From positions 310,001 through 374,000 of the forward strand of contig NZ_CANMMT010000003.1 of NCBI RefSeq assembly GCF_947499065.1: a stretch of 64,000 nt of DNA, in the 5' to 3' direction. The stretch's first letter is position 1. Every line of letters starts with the position of its first letter. Source of the stretch: an uncultured Tenacibaculum sp. Its GTDB lineage: Bacteria; Bacteroidota; Bacteroidia; Flavobacteriales; Flavobacteriaceae. The translations under genes and the position numbers were made by a program. Of this stretch, positions 16,766 to 24,929 are shown piece by piece. The notes below the pieces were generated by a model that had not been told where the DNA came from, made no database searches, and saw only the letters and a program-made list of their open reading frames with translations.

Positions 16766-17347
16766 TTAAGTAGTTTCTTTCGTAATCCATTTACCAGAGG
16801 TTGGCGCTTGATAAGTTTTCATTTTAGTAAGTAGTTCATCAATATTTTTACTAATTAAAACCATTTTTCTATTTCTTTCTTTTAAAAGTCCCATTACAAC
16901 CATATGATCTAAGAAAGTGATAAGGCTATTGTAAAATCCATTAATATTAAGAATTCCAATAGGTTTTTTATGCAGTCCTAATTGTCCCCACGTCAACATT
17001 TCAAAAAGCTCTTCCATGGTTCCAAAGCCTCCAGGTAAAGCTATAACACCATCGCAAAGCTCATTCATCTTGGTTTTTCTCTCGTGCATGGAATCGACTA
17101 AGATTAATTCAGTTAATCCAGTATGAGCTATTTCTTTTGATTTAAGAAAAGTAGGTAAAACTCCTATTACTTTTCCTGAGTTTGAAAGTGCTCCATTGGC
17201 TACAGCTCCCATTAATCCAACATTAGCTCCTCCATATACCAATTCAATATTTTCAAGAGCTAGTTTTTTTCCAAGTTCTTTTGCTTGAAGTTCAAAATTA
17301 TTATCAGTCCCAAAACTTGAACCGCAAAAAATTGTAATTCTTTTCAT
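16766..17347 (-). CDS. LOG-family (TIGR00730) protein, cytokinin riboside 5'-monophosphate phosphoribohydrolase-like
   Basis: The 193-residue protein shows the Rossmann-type LOG motifs: CGSSFGTD near the N-terminus, VYGGANVGLMGAVANGAL (residues 37-54), SMHERKTKM (residues 86-94) and the signature PGGFGTMEELFE (about residues 105-116). These match the PGGxGTxxE motif of nucleotide 5'-monophosphate phosphoribohydrolases, which release the base from nucleoside monophosphates. It is cytoplasmic. The 78 bases to the next stop codon hold no attC-like site, so it may share a two-gene unit with the gene at 15649. Confidence 0.9.
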   Translation of the reverse strand: MKRITIFCGSSFGTDNNFELQAKELGKKLALENIELVYGGANVGLMGAVANGALSNSGKVIGVLPTFLKSKEIAHTGLTELILVDSMHERKTKMNELCDGVIALPGGFGTMEELFEMLTWGQLGLHKKPIGILNINGFYNSLITFLDHMVVMGLLKERNRKMVLISKNIDELLTKMKTYQAPTSGKWITKETT

Positions 17348-17372
17348 TCTAGTATTTATTTTTTTATATGAT

Positions 17373-17528
17373 GTGTAACAGTCTCGTATAAATTCTAGCT
17401 GTTAATATGCGTAGATTTGTTTGACACTGATTTGAACAATTCCTAATTTAGTAAATATACCCAATAGAAAGTCCGTGAGGATTTTCAGAAATAGGTTATA
17501 ATTAGCAATAAATTATATAATGTTGCCA
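17373..17528 (-). repeat. attC-like site, class B
   Basis: GTGTAAC (17373-17379) is followed by AGTCTCGTATAAATT; the right end is AAATTATATAATGTTGCCA, with GTTGCCA at 17522-17528. The interior hairpin GAAAGTCCGTGAGGATTTTC marks class B. Confidence 0.65.
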
Positions 17529-17537
17529 AATAATTTT

Positions 17538-17951
17538 TTATTTTCTCTCAAATACTAAATCAGGTCCGTCAACATAAGATTTTCCTAATGTCATTTTGCC
17601 ATTTGTTAAATCATAGGTCCATTTGGATTTATTAATTTTAACCAAAAGAATTTCAGGATCATTGCCTCCACCTAAATGGTCTTTACCGAAAAAATATTCA
17701 TATTCGCCATTTGGATATCCAGCGTTTTCTCCACTTCCAAATACAACAAGATTTCCGCTTGATTGAAAGCTATAAATAATATTATCTTTTGAATAATCAA
17801 TCGAGCTCTCAGATGAATTTCCACTTTCCAGTCCATAAAACTTAGCTTCAACTAATCTCCACTTTCCAGCTATTTGGTTAGAAATATCATCGTTATTAGA
17901 GCAACTTGTAAGCACTACTATTGTCGTTATTAAAAATATAAATTTTTTCAT
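17538..17951 (-). CDS. lipocalin-like lipoprotein (137 aa)
   Basis: The signal peptide ends LTSC (Cys17), followed by IAGKWRLVEAKF (about residues 27-38), the opening strand of the lipocalin-like family of Bacteroidota lipoproteins. The later segments (NGEYEYFFG, KSKWTYDLTNGKMTLG) fit alternating beta strands of a small barrel. Such proteins usually sit in the outer membrane facing the periplasm, with unknown ligands. It is a complete single-gene cassette. Confidence 0.65.
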   Translation of the reverse strand: MKKFIFLITTIVVLTSCSNNDDISNQIAGKWRLVEAKFYGLESGNSSESSIDYSKDNIIYSFQSSGNLVVFGSGENAGYPNGEYEYFFGKDHLGGGNDPEILLVKINKSKWTYDLTNGKMTLGKSYVDGPDLVFERK

Positions 17952-17991
17952 GATTAAAGTATTTTTATTTAATAGATGAAATTATTCCCAT

Positions 17992-18131
17992 TTGGTTGCG
18001 TCAAATGTTTATTAATGGTCTTGTATATAGGTGCTTGTGTTGCTGGTACTCAACTTTCCAAGTATATATCATACTGAAAATTCGTGAGGATTTTCAGAAT
18101 AGAAGAGCAATTAATTATAAACGTGTTGTAG
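17992..18131 (-). repeat. attC-like site, class B (degenerate)
   Basis: The right end has AATTATAAACGTGTTGTAG (box 18125-18131). The interior has GAAAATTCGTGAGGATTTTC. The left end (GGTTGCGTCAAATG) is weakly conserved. Confidence 0.5.
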
Positions 18132-18155
18132 TAAGTTTTAAATTTGTCATAAATG

Positions 18156-18509
18156 TCAAAATGAAAATAAAATTACACTTCTAATTGTCAAAATTAATAG
18201 AAGAGTATTCAGGAGAAAATATATAGTTAAAGTAGAACGGATTAACCTTTCTAAATATTTCAGTTTTTTGTTTGGTATAAAAGCAATTATTAATCCTAGA
18301 ATTACACTTATAAAAATAAATCCGACATAAAAATTAATCAATTGTGATGTTAAGGAAGGACCTTCCGTATTTCCAGTATATTTAATATTTGTGTTTCCAG
18401 CAACGATATAAAGTACTATATTCAGAATTGTTATTCCAATAGATAAGACTAATTTCTTTTTGTTCTTTTGTGGTTTTTCTTCGTTTTGGGTTGCGAGAAT
18501 TTCCGTCAT
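18156..18509 (-). CDS. small membrane protein (117 aa)
   Basis: A short charged N-terminus (about 20 residues) is followed by three hydrophobic segments (around residues 20-38, 57-77 and 91-113). No family is recognised. It is a single gene between two attC-like sites, with a clear ATG. Its topology is like that of other small accessory membrane proteins of this array. Confidence 0.55.
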   Translation of the reverse strand: MTEILATQNEEKPQKNKKKLVLSIGITILNIVLYIVAGNTNIKYTGNTEGPSLTSQLINFYVGFIFISVILGLIIAFIPNKKLKYLERLIRSTLTIYFLLNTLLLILTIRSVILFSF

Positions 18510-18565
18510 AAGTTTATTTTGTTTGGTGTGAGTAATTTTCAGAGTAATGAATCATGTGCAATTGA

Positions 18566-18701
18566 CTACAACGGTCTCGTATAATCGTCAGTTACGGATT
18601 AATATGCGTTAATTTTCGATTTAGCACAGCTTTTTGCAATTACAGAGTAGATTCCACTATGTCCGAATCTACTCTGTAATTGTGGTTTTACATTGTTGTA
18701 G
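18566..18701 (-). repeat. attC-like site, class A, with 18-bp inner hairpin
   Basis: The outer boxes CTACAAC (18566-18572) and GTTGTAG (18695-18701) are exact inverses. Inside, CAATTACAGAGTAGATTC (18637-18654) and its exact inverse (18665-18682) enclose a 10-base loop. GTATAATCGT also pairs loosely with GTGGTTTTAC. Confidence 0.75.
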
Positions 18702-18708
18702 CACGTTT

Positions 18709-19284
18709 TTATTCTTTTTTAATTAAAGCCCATTTTTCTCCTTTGTCATTTGTATATGATACAAGTCCATAATCTTTATCCCATTCAAATTCCGTTAGTC
18801 CAAATTTCCCATTTAGATTTGAATATGGGCAATTATCTTTGTTAAACGTGTAAACATTTTTCCATTCAGTTTTTAATTCAGACTGTTTTGTTTTGGGAAG
18901 AATATTATTAAAACTACTAAACTCTAAATTTAATAAACGAATTACAGGGCTTGCATCTTTCTTTTTCTCATTTGCATTAATTTGAATAAAATAGTCCTCA
19001 ATTGTTTTCAGAGAGTCTTTTTTTATTTTATAGTCAATTCTAGCAAACTCTCTATCAAATCCACCAGAAACGAAGGTTTTACAATTCCCTTTTGGTTCTT
19101 TCAATACTTTATTAGTTATGAAAATAGTATCCAAATCATTCTTTTGAGATTTAAAAATTAGTTTATCTCCAATATTGTAATTAGAGAACCAAGTTTTGTC
19201 ATTTTCAGTAAAATAAACATTTTCACAATCTTGGTCACAGGATTGTATCGATAAGCAAAGAATTATTATTATTAGGTACTTCAT
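18709..19284 (-). CDS. putative lipoprotein (191 aa), cassette gene
   Basis: The signal peptide MKYLIIIILCLSIQSC gives a lipidated Cys16. The mature protein is a beta-rich unknown with several Asp/Asn-rich turns (NDKTWFSNYNIGDKLIFKS) and a closing strand EKWALIKKE. No known domain is recognised. The stop codon lies 8 bases from the right end of its attC-like site, as expected in a cassette. Confidence 0.6.
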   Translation of the reverse strand: MKYLIIIILCLSIQSCDQDCENVYFTENDKTWFSNYNIGDKLIFKSQKNDLDTIFITNKVLKEPKGNCKTFVSGGFDREFARIDYKIKKDSLKTIEDYFIQINANEKKKDASPVIRLLNLEFSSFNNILPKTKQSELKTEWKNVYTFNKDNCPYSNLNGKFGLTEFEWDKDYGLVSYTNDKGEKWALIKKE

Positions 19285-19298
19285 TCTCAGTTTGGGTC

Positions 19299-19428
19299 AA
19301 ACGGTATCGGCTATAGGCAGTTTGGGTTTTTACACACTAACTTTTCGATTTAGCTTTGACCTTAGTTTTATGTTTATACTTTCTTTTTATCACTTTCCTC
19401 CAATTACCTATAGCATTGTTAGCAAATG
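19299..19428 (-). repeat. attC-like site between first and second cassettes
   Basis: AAACGG at the left is followed by GCTATAGG (19310-19317), the exact inverse of CCTATAGC (19407-19414); GTTAGCA follows at 19418-19424. The interior is not shared with the class A-C sites. Confidence 0.65.
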
Positions 19429-19432
19429 TTAT

Positions 19433-20476
19433 TTATTCAATTATTTCAATTCGATATTTATACTTTCGGATGTCCTTCTTGTTCTTTTTGTAATTTGTCA
19501 TTTTTTCCTTTTCAAGAAGTCCATTTTTATTGTATTCGTAAACCATTTCAGATGTTTTTTGCAAGTCTGATGTAATTGGCACAATCAGATTTCCATTGTA
19601 TTCAGTCTCGTACACTGAAACTTTAATCAAGTAATCGTCTTTGTCATATTCATAATGACGAATATTCAAAATACCTCTTCTTTCTGAAAATTCTGTCTTT
19701 GTGTTCTTATCTTGATTTTTTGAATTAGCAAATCGATAAACCGAAGTTACTTGTCCATCTCTGAAATTCTTTATTTCCGTAGTTTCAGAGTCTTGTCCGA
19801 AAGTGTTATTTATTTCTCTTTTGGTTTCATTATTACTGATTCCTACAACTTTCTTGAAATTTTCATCTCCATTTGAATTGTATTGAAAAGAAGTCACAAT
19901 TGTATCACGATACATTCTACTATATTCTTTTTTCTCAATTGGTTTGTTTTTAGAATTGAGGATTTCTGTGTAACCTTTCAGTTTAGATGATAAAATGATT
20001 TTTTCAACTTCTTTGGAATTCTTTAATTGTTTAAAATCCTTAAACTTTGAAATATAAGCATAAGCATTTGTGTTCTGTTTGAAATCCTTTGTTTCTGGAT
20101 ATTCTTGAGTAAATAATGTTTTTGTTAAGGGGTTTTGTCCGTATTCATAAGTGTAAATTGACAAACCAACATTTGAATTAAAGTCATACCGTTTTACAAT
20201 TCTACCATCTTTTCCATATTCATTTGCGTAAATAAACCTATGAGGTTCTTTCCATTTGAAAAAAGGTGGGATTTCGGTTTCTCGGTAGTCAAATATGATT
20301 TTGTTTTCAGAGTTAAATTCAAGGATTTTCTTTAATTGTCCTTTTTCAGTTTGTATAATTCGGTAAGCTGATTCAGGTGGTTCTTTTAGCTTAAATTCAA
20401 TGTTATTGAAAGCAAACTGTCCGAAAGAACTCGAACAGATTAGTAAGGTTAATATTGTAAGAAGATTTTGTTTCAA
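19433..20476 (-). CDS. exported protein with YD/RHS-like text-repeat strands (347 aa), first cassette
   Basis: A signal peptide (ending SSSFGQ, about residue 20) precedes many short strands such as YANEYGKDGRIVKRYDFNSN, IYTYEYGQN and MVYEYNKNGLLEKEKMTNY. These resemble the Y-D-x-x-G-x-L/I pattern of YD/RHS-type and YwqK-like repeats. It is probably an all-beta secreted or surface protein; no enzyme motif is seen. As the gene nearest the recombinase relic it would be the most recently inserted cassette in a standard integron, and its upstream junction is the GTTAGCA box at 20495-20501. Confidence 0.6.
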   Translation of the reverse strand: MKQNLLTILTLLICSSSFGQFAFNNIEFKLKEPPESAYRIIQTEKGQLKKILEFNSENKIIFDYRETEIPPFFKWKEPHRFIYANEYGKDGRIVKRYDFNSNVGLSIYTYEYGQNPLTKTLFTQEYPETKDFKQNTNAYAYISKFKDFKQLKNSKEVEKIILSSKLKGYTEILNSKNKPIEKKEYSRMYRDTIVTSFQYNSNGDENFKKVVGISNNETKREINNTFGQDSETTEIKNFRDGQVTSVYRFANSKNQDKNTKTEFSERRGILNIRHYEYDKDDYLIKVSVYETEYNGNLIVPITSDLQKTSEMVYEYNKNGLLEKEKMTNYKKNKKDIRKYKYRIEIIE

Positions 20477-20496
20477 ATTGTCGTTTTTAATATTTG

Positions 20497-20628
20497 CTAA
20501 CTTGTTTTACGCGCAACTTTGTTTCTTATATCTGTACCATTTTCTAGTAAGAGAGTAGCGAAACTGTGTCGTAGTGTGTATAAGGTGTTTTTTGAGTTAT
20601 ACCGCTTTTTATATGAGCCTATAGAAGA
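20497..20628 (-). pseudogene. C-terminal relic of a tyrosine recombinase (candidate cassette integrase)
   Basis: Directly after the TonB-receptor stop, the minus strand reads YKKRYNSKN, then YTLRHSFATLLLENGTDIRN, then leaves homology as KVARKTS and a stop. TLRHSFAT(H)LLENGTDIR is the box II region of XerC/XerD/IntI-type recombinases, containing the catalytic His and Arg; here the usual His of FATH is Leu. The rest, including the LGH motif and the catalytic Tyr, is missing. The break falls at the GTTAGCA box where the cassettes begin. The relic reads in the same direction as the cassettes. Confidence 0.75.
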
Positions 20629-20631
20629 ATT

Positions 20632-23076
20632 TTAAAACTGCATTCCTACTCTAAAATTCAAAACTCTACCAGTCATAAAATTTGGTATTCCATATTGTGC
20701 TTTACTATAAGCATCTCTAACCCATGTATTGGTAATTGAATTACGTATATCAAATACATTAAATAGCTCCAAACCAGTAGTTAACTCTTTAAAGTTCTTT
20801 AAAAAACCAGTTTTGTGTTGTTTATTAGCATCAGCAAATACATAAGAAATACCAACATCTGCACGTTTATAATCGTCTAATCTAGTTTGATATTGATAAA
20901 CATCAGCATAGGCAGGAGCTCCACCAGGTAACCCTGTATTGTAAACAATATTTAAATGCGCTTTTAAATCTGGTAAATTTGGTACATAATCTTGAAATAA
21001 AGCACCAAATTTTAAACGTTGGTCGGTAGGTCTTGCAATATAACCTCTATTATTAATGTTCTCTTCTGTTTTTAAATACCCAAAACTTACCCAGCTATCA
21101 TTACCAGGAACAAATTCACCATTTAAGCGTATGTCTAAACCATAAGCATAGGCATTAGTAACATTATCGGCACGATAGCGTATACGAACATTGTCTACAG
21201 AATAAGCATTAACATCAGATAAGTCTTTATAATATAATTCTGTAGTTAGTTTAAATGGACGTTCCCATAGTGTAAAACTATAGTCATTACCCGCAACAAG
21301 GTGAATCGACTTTTGAGCTTTTACATTCGGATTTATTTGTCCATCGTAACCACGGAGTTCTTTATAAAATGGAGGTTGAGAATACCATCCTCCTGAAATT
21401 CTAAAAAGCATGTCTTTTTCCCAGTCTGGTTTTATAGCAAATTGCGCTCTTGGGCTAAAAATAAATTGGTTATTACTACTACTTGTAGCTGTTTTTACTT
21501 TCCAAGTTTGTCCTCTTACACCAATATTCATCCAAATTTGATGATCTCCCCAATTTGTTTTTCTACTAAATTGAATAAATCCAGAAAAACGATTAATATC
21601 TACTTCATTTTCAGCTCTAACATTTCTAAAAGGTTCTATAGGTCCAGTAAATGGTTGATAGGGTTGATTATTTCCTGTATGATGAGGTGGACGTACCGAA
21701 AACCCTAACGAGTCGATTACTTCCCATTCACGTATACGATCTTTAATATTTTCTGTTTGATATTTTATTCCCGCTCTCCATTCATTTTTTCCATCTTTTA
21801 GTGTTGCTCTAAGTTGAACATTACTGATTAAGGCATCTAAATCGTTACGAGCATGATTAATTTGCGATCCTATTCCTTGAGAAAATTGTACTTCTCCAAA
21901 ATTTTCTGAACCTATATTACTGTCAACTTGCCCTAAATTATAGGAAGCAGCAATATCAAAATGTTCTTCTTCTTGGGTGTTAAATGAAGAAACTGTTCCT
22001 GTAATTTTTAGATTTTCGTTAGCTTGATATTCCGCAGAAAAAGCCCCGAAAAGTGTTTTAAACTGATCGATTTCTTGTCCTTGGTAAAATACAATTAACT
22101 CTAAAGGATTGGCAAGAGTACCAAAACGAGTTTTTCTCGTTAAAGGTTTGTAGTTATAATCGTTTAGTGAAAAGTTACTTAATAAATTTAAGGTAAGTTT
22201 ATCTGTAGCTTTGTACGATAAAAAAGTTTGCACATCTGTAAAACGAGGTCTAAAATTAACTTCTACCTGTTTACTATTTACAAATAAGCTGTTGTCTCGA
22301 TAACGAACACCCACAATTGCACTTAATTTATTATTTAAAAAAGTATCTTCAATAGAAAAACTTCCTCCCAATAAACTTAAGTCTAATTTGGCAGCAAAAT
22401 CTTTAGGTTTTCTGTAGGTAATGTCTAAAACAGAAGAAAGCCTATCGCCATACTTTGCTTGAAAACCTCCTGCCGAAAAATTAATATTTTGTACTAAATG
22501 GGGATTTATAAAACTCAATCCTTCTTGTTGCCCTGAACGAATTAAAAAAGGACGATATACTTCAATCCCATTTACATATACTAGGTTTTCGTCAAAGTTT
22601 CCTCCACGAACATTGTATTGGGTACTTAGTTCATTATTATTGCTAACTCCAGGAAGCGTCATTAGAATATTTTCTACTCCAGCATTGGCTCCTAATATGG
22701 TAGTAGCTTTTTTAGCTTTGATTTTAGTAATTCCTTGAGCTTCTTTTTTTAGATTCTTAACAACTACTTCTTCTAATTCTTGAGATTTGAAATTTAAAGT
22801 AGGAGAGTAGTTAAAAACTTTTCTGCCTCTTGAGGTAAACTTTTTTACAACTGATTTATACGATACATGACTAAAAGTTACCGCAACCGTTTTTCGCATA
22901 GGAATGGTAAATTGATAAGTACCATCAGCTTTTGTAGTTGTACCTTTTGATAAGTAGGAAATTGCTACTCCTTCAATAGGGGCGTTATATTTGTTAGTAA
23001 TTTTTCCTTTTACAATCACTGTTTTTTGTGCAAAAACTAATGAAGGGAACAGTAGTAATAAAAGTAGTTTTCTCAA
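20632..23076 (-). CDS. TonB-dependent outer-membrane receptor with carboxypeptidase-regulatory-like N-terminal domain
   Basis: A signal peptide (1-16) is followed by a beta-sandwich (about residues 20-85: VKGKITNKYNAPIEGVAISY) of the CarboxypepD_reg-like type common in Bacteroidota receptors. The plug comes next (about 110-215: GANAGVENILMTLPGV, YNVRGGNFDENLVYVNGIEV), then a barrel to the C-terminal Phe (RVGMQF). At 814 residues the length is normal. It imports an unidentified substrate with TonB/ExbBD energy. No SusD-like partner is adjacent, so it is not a standard glycan-uptake pair. The M23 peptidase gene ends 6 bases upstream, suggesting a shared transcript. Confidence 0.9.
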   Translation of the reverse strand: MRKLLLLLLFPSLVFAQKTVIVKGKITNKYNAPIEGVAISYLSKGTTTKADGTYQFTIPMRKTVAVTFSHVSYKSVVKKFTSRGRKVFNYSPTLNFKSQELEEVVVKNLKKEAQGITKIKAKKATTILGANAGVENILMTLPGVSNNNELSTQYNVRGGNFDENLVYVNGIEVYRPFLIRSGQQEGLSFINPHLVQNINFSAGGFQAKYGDRLSSVLDITYRKPKDFAAKLDLSLLGGSFSIEDTFLNNKLSAIVGVRYRDNSLFVNSKQVEVNFRPRFTDVQTFLSYKATDKLTLNLLSNFSLNDYNYKPLTRKTRFGTLANPLELIVFYQGQEIDQFKTLFGAFSAEYQANENLKITGTVSSFNTQEEEHFDIAASYNLGQVDSNIGSENFGEVQFSQGIGSQINHARNDLDALISNVQLRATLKDGKNEWRAGIKYQTENIKDRIREWEVIDSLGFSVRPPHHTGNNQPYQPFTGPIEPFRNVRAENEVDINRFSGFIQFSRKTNWGDHQIWMNIGVRGQTWKVKTATSSSNNQFIFSPRAQFAIKPDWEKDMLFRISGGWYSQPPFYKELRGYDGQINPNVKAQKSIHLVAGNDYSFTLWERPFKLTTELYYKDLSDVNAYSVDNVRIRYRADNVTNAYAYGLDIRLNGEFVPGNDSWVSFGYLKTEENINNRGYIARPTDQRLKFGALFQDYVPNLPDLKAHLNIVYNTGLPGGAPAYADVYQYQTRLDDYKRADVGISYVFADANKQHKTGFLKNFKELTTGLELFNVFDIRNSITNTWVRDAYSKAQYGIPNFMTGRVLNFRVGMQF

Positions 23077-23081
23077 GGGTT

Positions 23082-24782
23082 TTATAATTTATTTTTTTTG
23101 AAAAATGTAGCAGAAAAAGTTTTAGTATTTCCCACATTATCAGATACTACAAGTTTAAAAAGATGTTTGCTACCTACCAACTTTTTATCGGAAAAATCGT
23201 AGGTAAGGATGCCTTTTTTATGATTATACTCCATTAAAACCCACTTACCATCTATGGTTGCACGATAATTTTTTATTCCAGATTTGCGATCTTTTATTCT
23301 TAATTTTAATGTTTTGTTTTTAGAAATCCATTGTCCATTTTTAAAATTATAAGATTGAATGCTTGGTTTTTCCTTATCGAATAATAATGTATAGTCCCCT
23401 AATACTTTGGTGGTGGTAAATACTTTATCAATTCTTTTTCTAGTTGAAACGTATCTTGGATATTTTGTATTGGTAACATTTGCAATATATACATGTTGCT
23501 TTTGTTCTTCATTTAAGAATGATGTTCCAAAGGTTAATGTATATCTTTTGTCAAGAGGAATGGTTGGGTTATGAATTTTAGCAATTCCATTGTCTAAAGA
23601 AAAATCAATAAAGCAATCTTCATAGAATGTGTTTTTAGGAAAAGCTATAGTTATGTTTTTATGCGTAAACTTATTGAAGTCTTTGGCTATTACTTTGTAA
23701 TTAGTAGTATCTTTTCGCTTGAAAACTAAATTACTTTCTACTCCTTTCACAGGAATAGTTAATGAAGAAGTATTGTTTTTAAAGTCTTTGGCAATAATCT
23801 CAATATTGTAACTAGCTCCGTTTTCAATATTTATTTTCCCATTGTTTACTAAGTCTTCATAAAGGTTTAATCTGTTGGCATCTACTTTATGAGTTTTTTG
23901 AACTCTGTTCTTATAGGTTTTGTAATGTTCATAATCAATTAATAAGTTGATGTATTTACTTTCAGCAAAAGAAAAAGTTTCAACATCGTGATAATAAACT
24001 CTACTACCATTTACTTTCATTTCTAAACTATAAATACCGTTTTTATTTAAGGCACCATTTAATCTGTCAAAAACACTAATTCCAAAACCAATTACACCGC
24101 TGGCACTAATACTTTCACTTATAAATTTATTATCTCCTATGCTTTTAAAGGATATGAGAGTTTTTAATGATGAATTATTAATACGAGAATTATCATTAAG
24201 TGGATAGGCGATTAATTTTTTTATACTTGGACTTTTATCGTCAGCCACAGTTAAACCAAAATGCATTGGATTGATAATGTGCTCGGTTTCTGTATTTCTT
24301 ATTTCATAATGTAAATGAGGTCCTCCAGAACTTCCTGTATCACCTGTATAACCTATAATATCTCCTTTTTTTACAGGGAATTTTTCTGGTTTAGGAAAAA
24401 GGTTTCCTGTGTTATAGTTTTCTTTTTTGTACTGTATAGCTTTTACATACTTCTGAATTTTTGGTGCATATTTTTTAAGATGCCCATATACAGTAGTATA
24501 ACCATTTGGGTGTTTTACATATAGAGCTTTACCATAACCATATTGCTTTACTTTGATACGAGATACATATCCATCGGCAGGAGCATATATTGGAATTCCT
24601 TGTTTGCCTTGAGTTTTAATATCAATTCCAGCATGAAAGTGATTACTTCTTAATTCACCAAAAGTACCCGCAAGTACAATAGGAATTTTTAAAGGTGCTG
24701 AAAAATAGTTTTTTGGATATTGTTTTTGTGCGTAGCTAAAACAAAAAACGAAGCTTAAAAAGAAAGAGAAAATAAATTTCAA
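23082..24782 (-). CDS. M23-family metallopeptidase, secreted (LytM-type)
   Basis: A signal peptide (1-18) precedes the peptidase domain at about residues 30-180. It contains SNHFHAGIDIKTQGKQGIPI (zinc ligands in H-x(3)-D), GYVSRIKV, YTTVYGHL and GPHLHYEIRN (H-x-H). The remaining roughly 380 residues are beta-rich and probably mediate binding. M23 enzymes cut glycine-containing peptide bridges or stem peptides of peptidoglycan, and all ligands needed for activity are visible. It acts in the periplasm. Confidence 0.9.
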   Translation of the reverse strand: MKFIFSFFLSFVFCFSYAQKQYPKNYFSAPLKIPIVLAGTFGELRSNHFHAGIDIKTQGKQGIPIYAPADGYVSRIKVKQYGYGKALYVKHPNGYTTVYGHLKKYAPKIQKYVKAIQYKKENYNTGNLFPKPEKFPVKKGDIIGYTGDTGSSGGPHLHYEIRNTETEHIINPMHFGLTVADDKSPSIKKLIAYPLNDNSRINNSSLKTLISFKSIGDNKFISESISASGVIGFGISVFDRLNGALNKNGIYSLEMKVNGSRVYYHDVETFSFAESKYINLLIDYEHYKTYKNRVQKTHKVDANRLNLYEDLVNNGKINIENGASYNIEIIAKDFKNNTSSLTIPVKGVESNLVFKRKDTTNYKVIAKDFNKFTHKNITIAFPKNTFYEDCFIDFSLDNGIAKIHNPTIPLDKRYTLTFGTSFLNEEQKQHVYIANVTNTKYPRYVSTRKRIDKVFTTTKVLGDYTLLFDKEKPSIQSYNFKNGQWISKNKTLKLRIKDRKSGIKNYRATIDGKWVLMEYNHKKGILTYDFSDKKLVGSKHLFKLVVSDNVGNTKTFSATFFKKNKL

Positions 24783-24871
24783 ATGATAACAGTTTTAAAC
24801 AAAAATACTAAAATAATATCAAAGAGTTAGACGTTTAATTACTAGTGTTTTAGTAAAATATAGCAAAAGAG

Positions 24872-24902
24872 TTGCGATTTAAAATCTATATTAATAACTT
24901 TG
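24872..24902 (+). promoter_or_regulatory. Bacteroidota-type promoter for the zapB-like/zapA unit
   Basis: TTG at 24872-24874, 20 bases of spacer, then TAACTTTG at 24895-24902 (exact TAnnTTTG). It lies 28 bases before the start codon at 24930 and faces the division-gene pair. Confidence 0.7.
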
Positions 24903-24929
24903 TAGATATAGTTTTATTCTAAAAATTAA

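Larger units (their letters stand above)
5111..20501 (-). mobile_element. integron-like gene-cassette array with a relic recombinase
   Basis: All genes in this stretch lie on the minus strand, most are short and hypothetical, and most are followed at their 3' side by a structured repeat listed separately. On the plus strand the repeats run from GGTAAC, GCTAAC, CTACAAC or TTACAAC at the left to GTTAGCA, GTTGTGC, GTTGTAG or GTTGGCA at the right, with inner inverted repeats. This is the R''-L''-L'-R' plan of integron attC sites. A recombinase fragment abuts the first cassette at the high-coordinate end. No complete integrase is in the window, so it resembles a CALIN (attC cluster lacking an integrase). 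The classification is inference from structure. Confidence 0.7.

Noticed and set aside
20632..23076. Polysaccharide utilisation locus
   Set aside because: The receptor lacks an adjacent SusD-like gene and there are no glycoside hydrolases around it.
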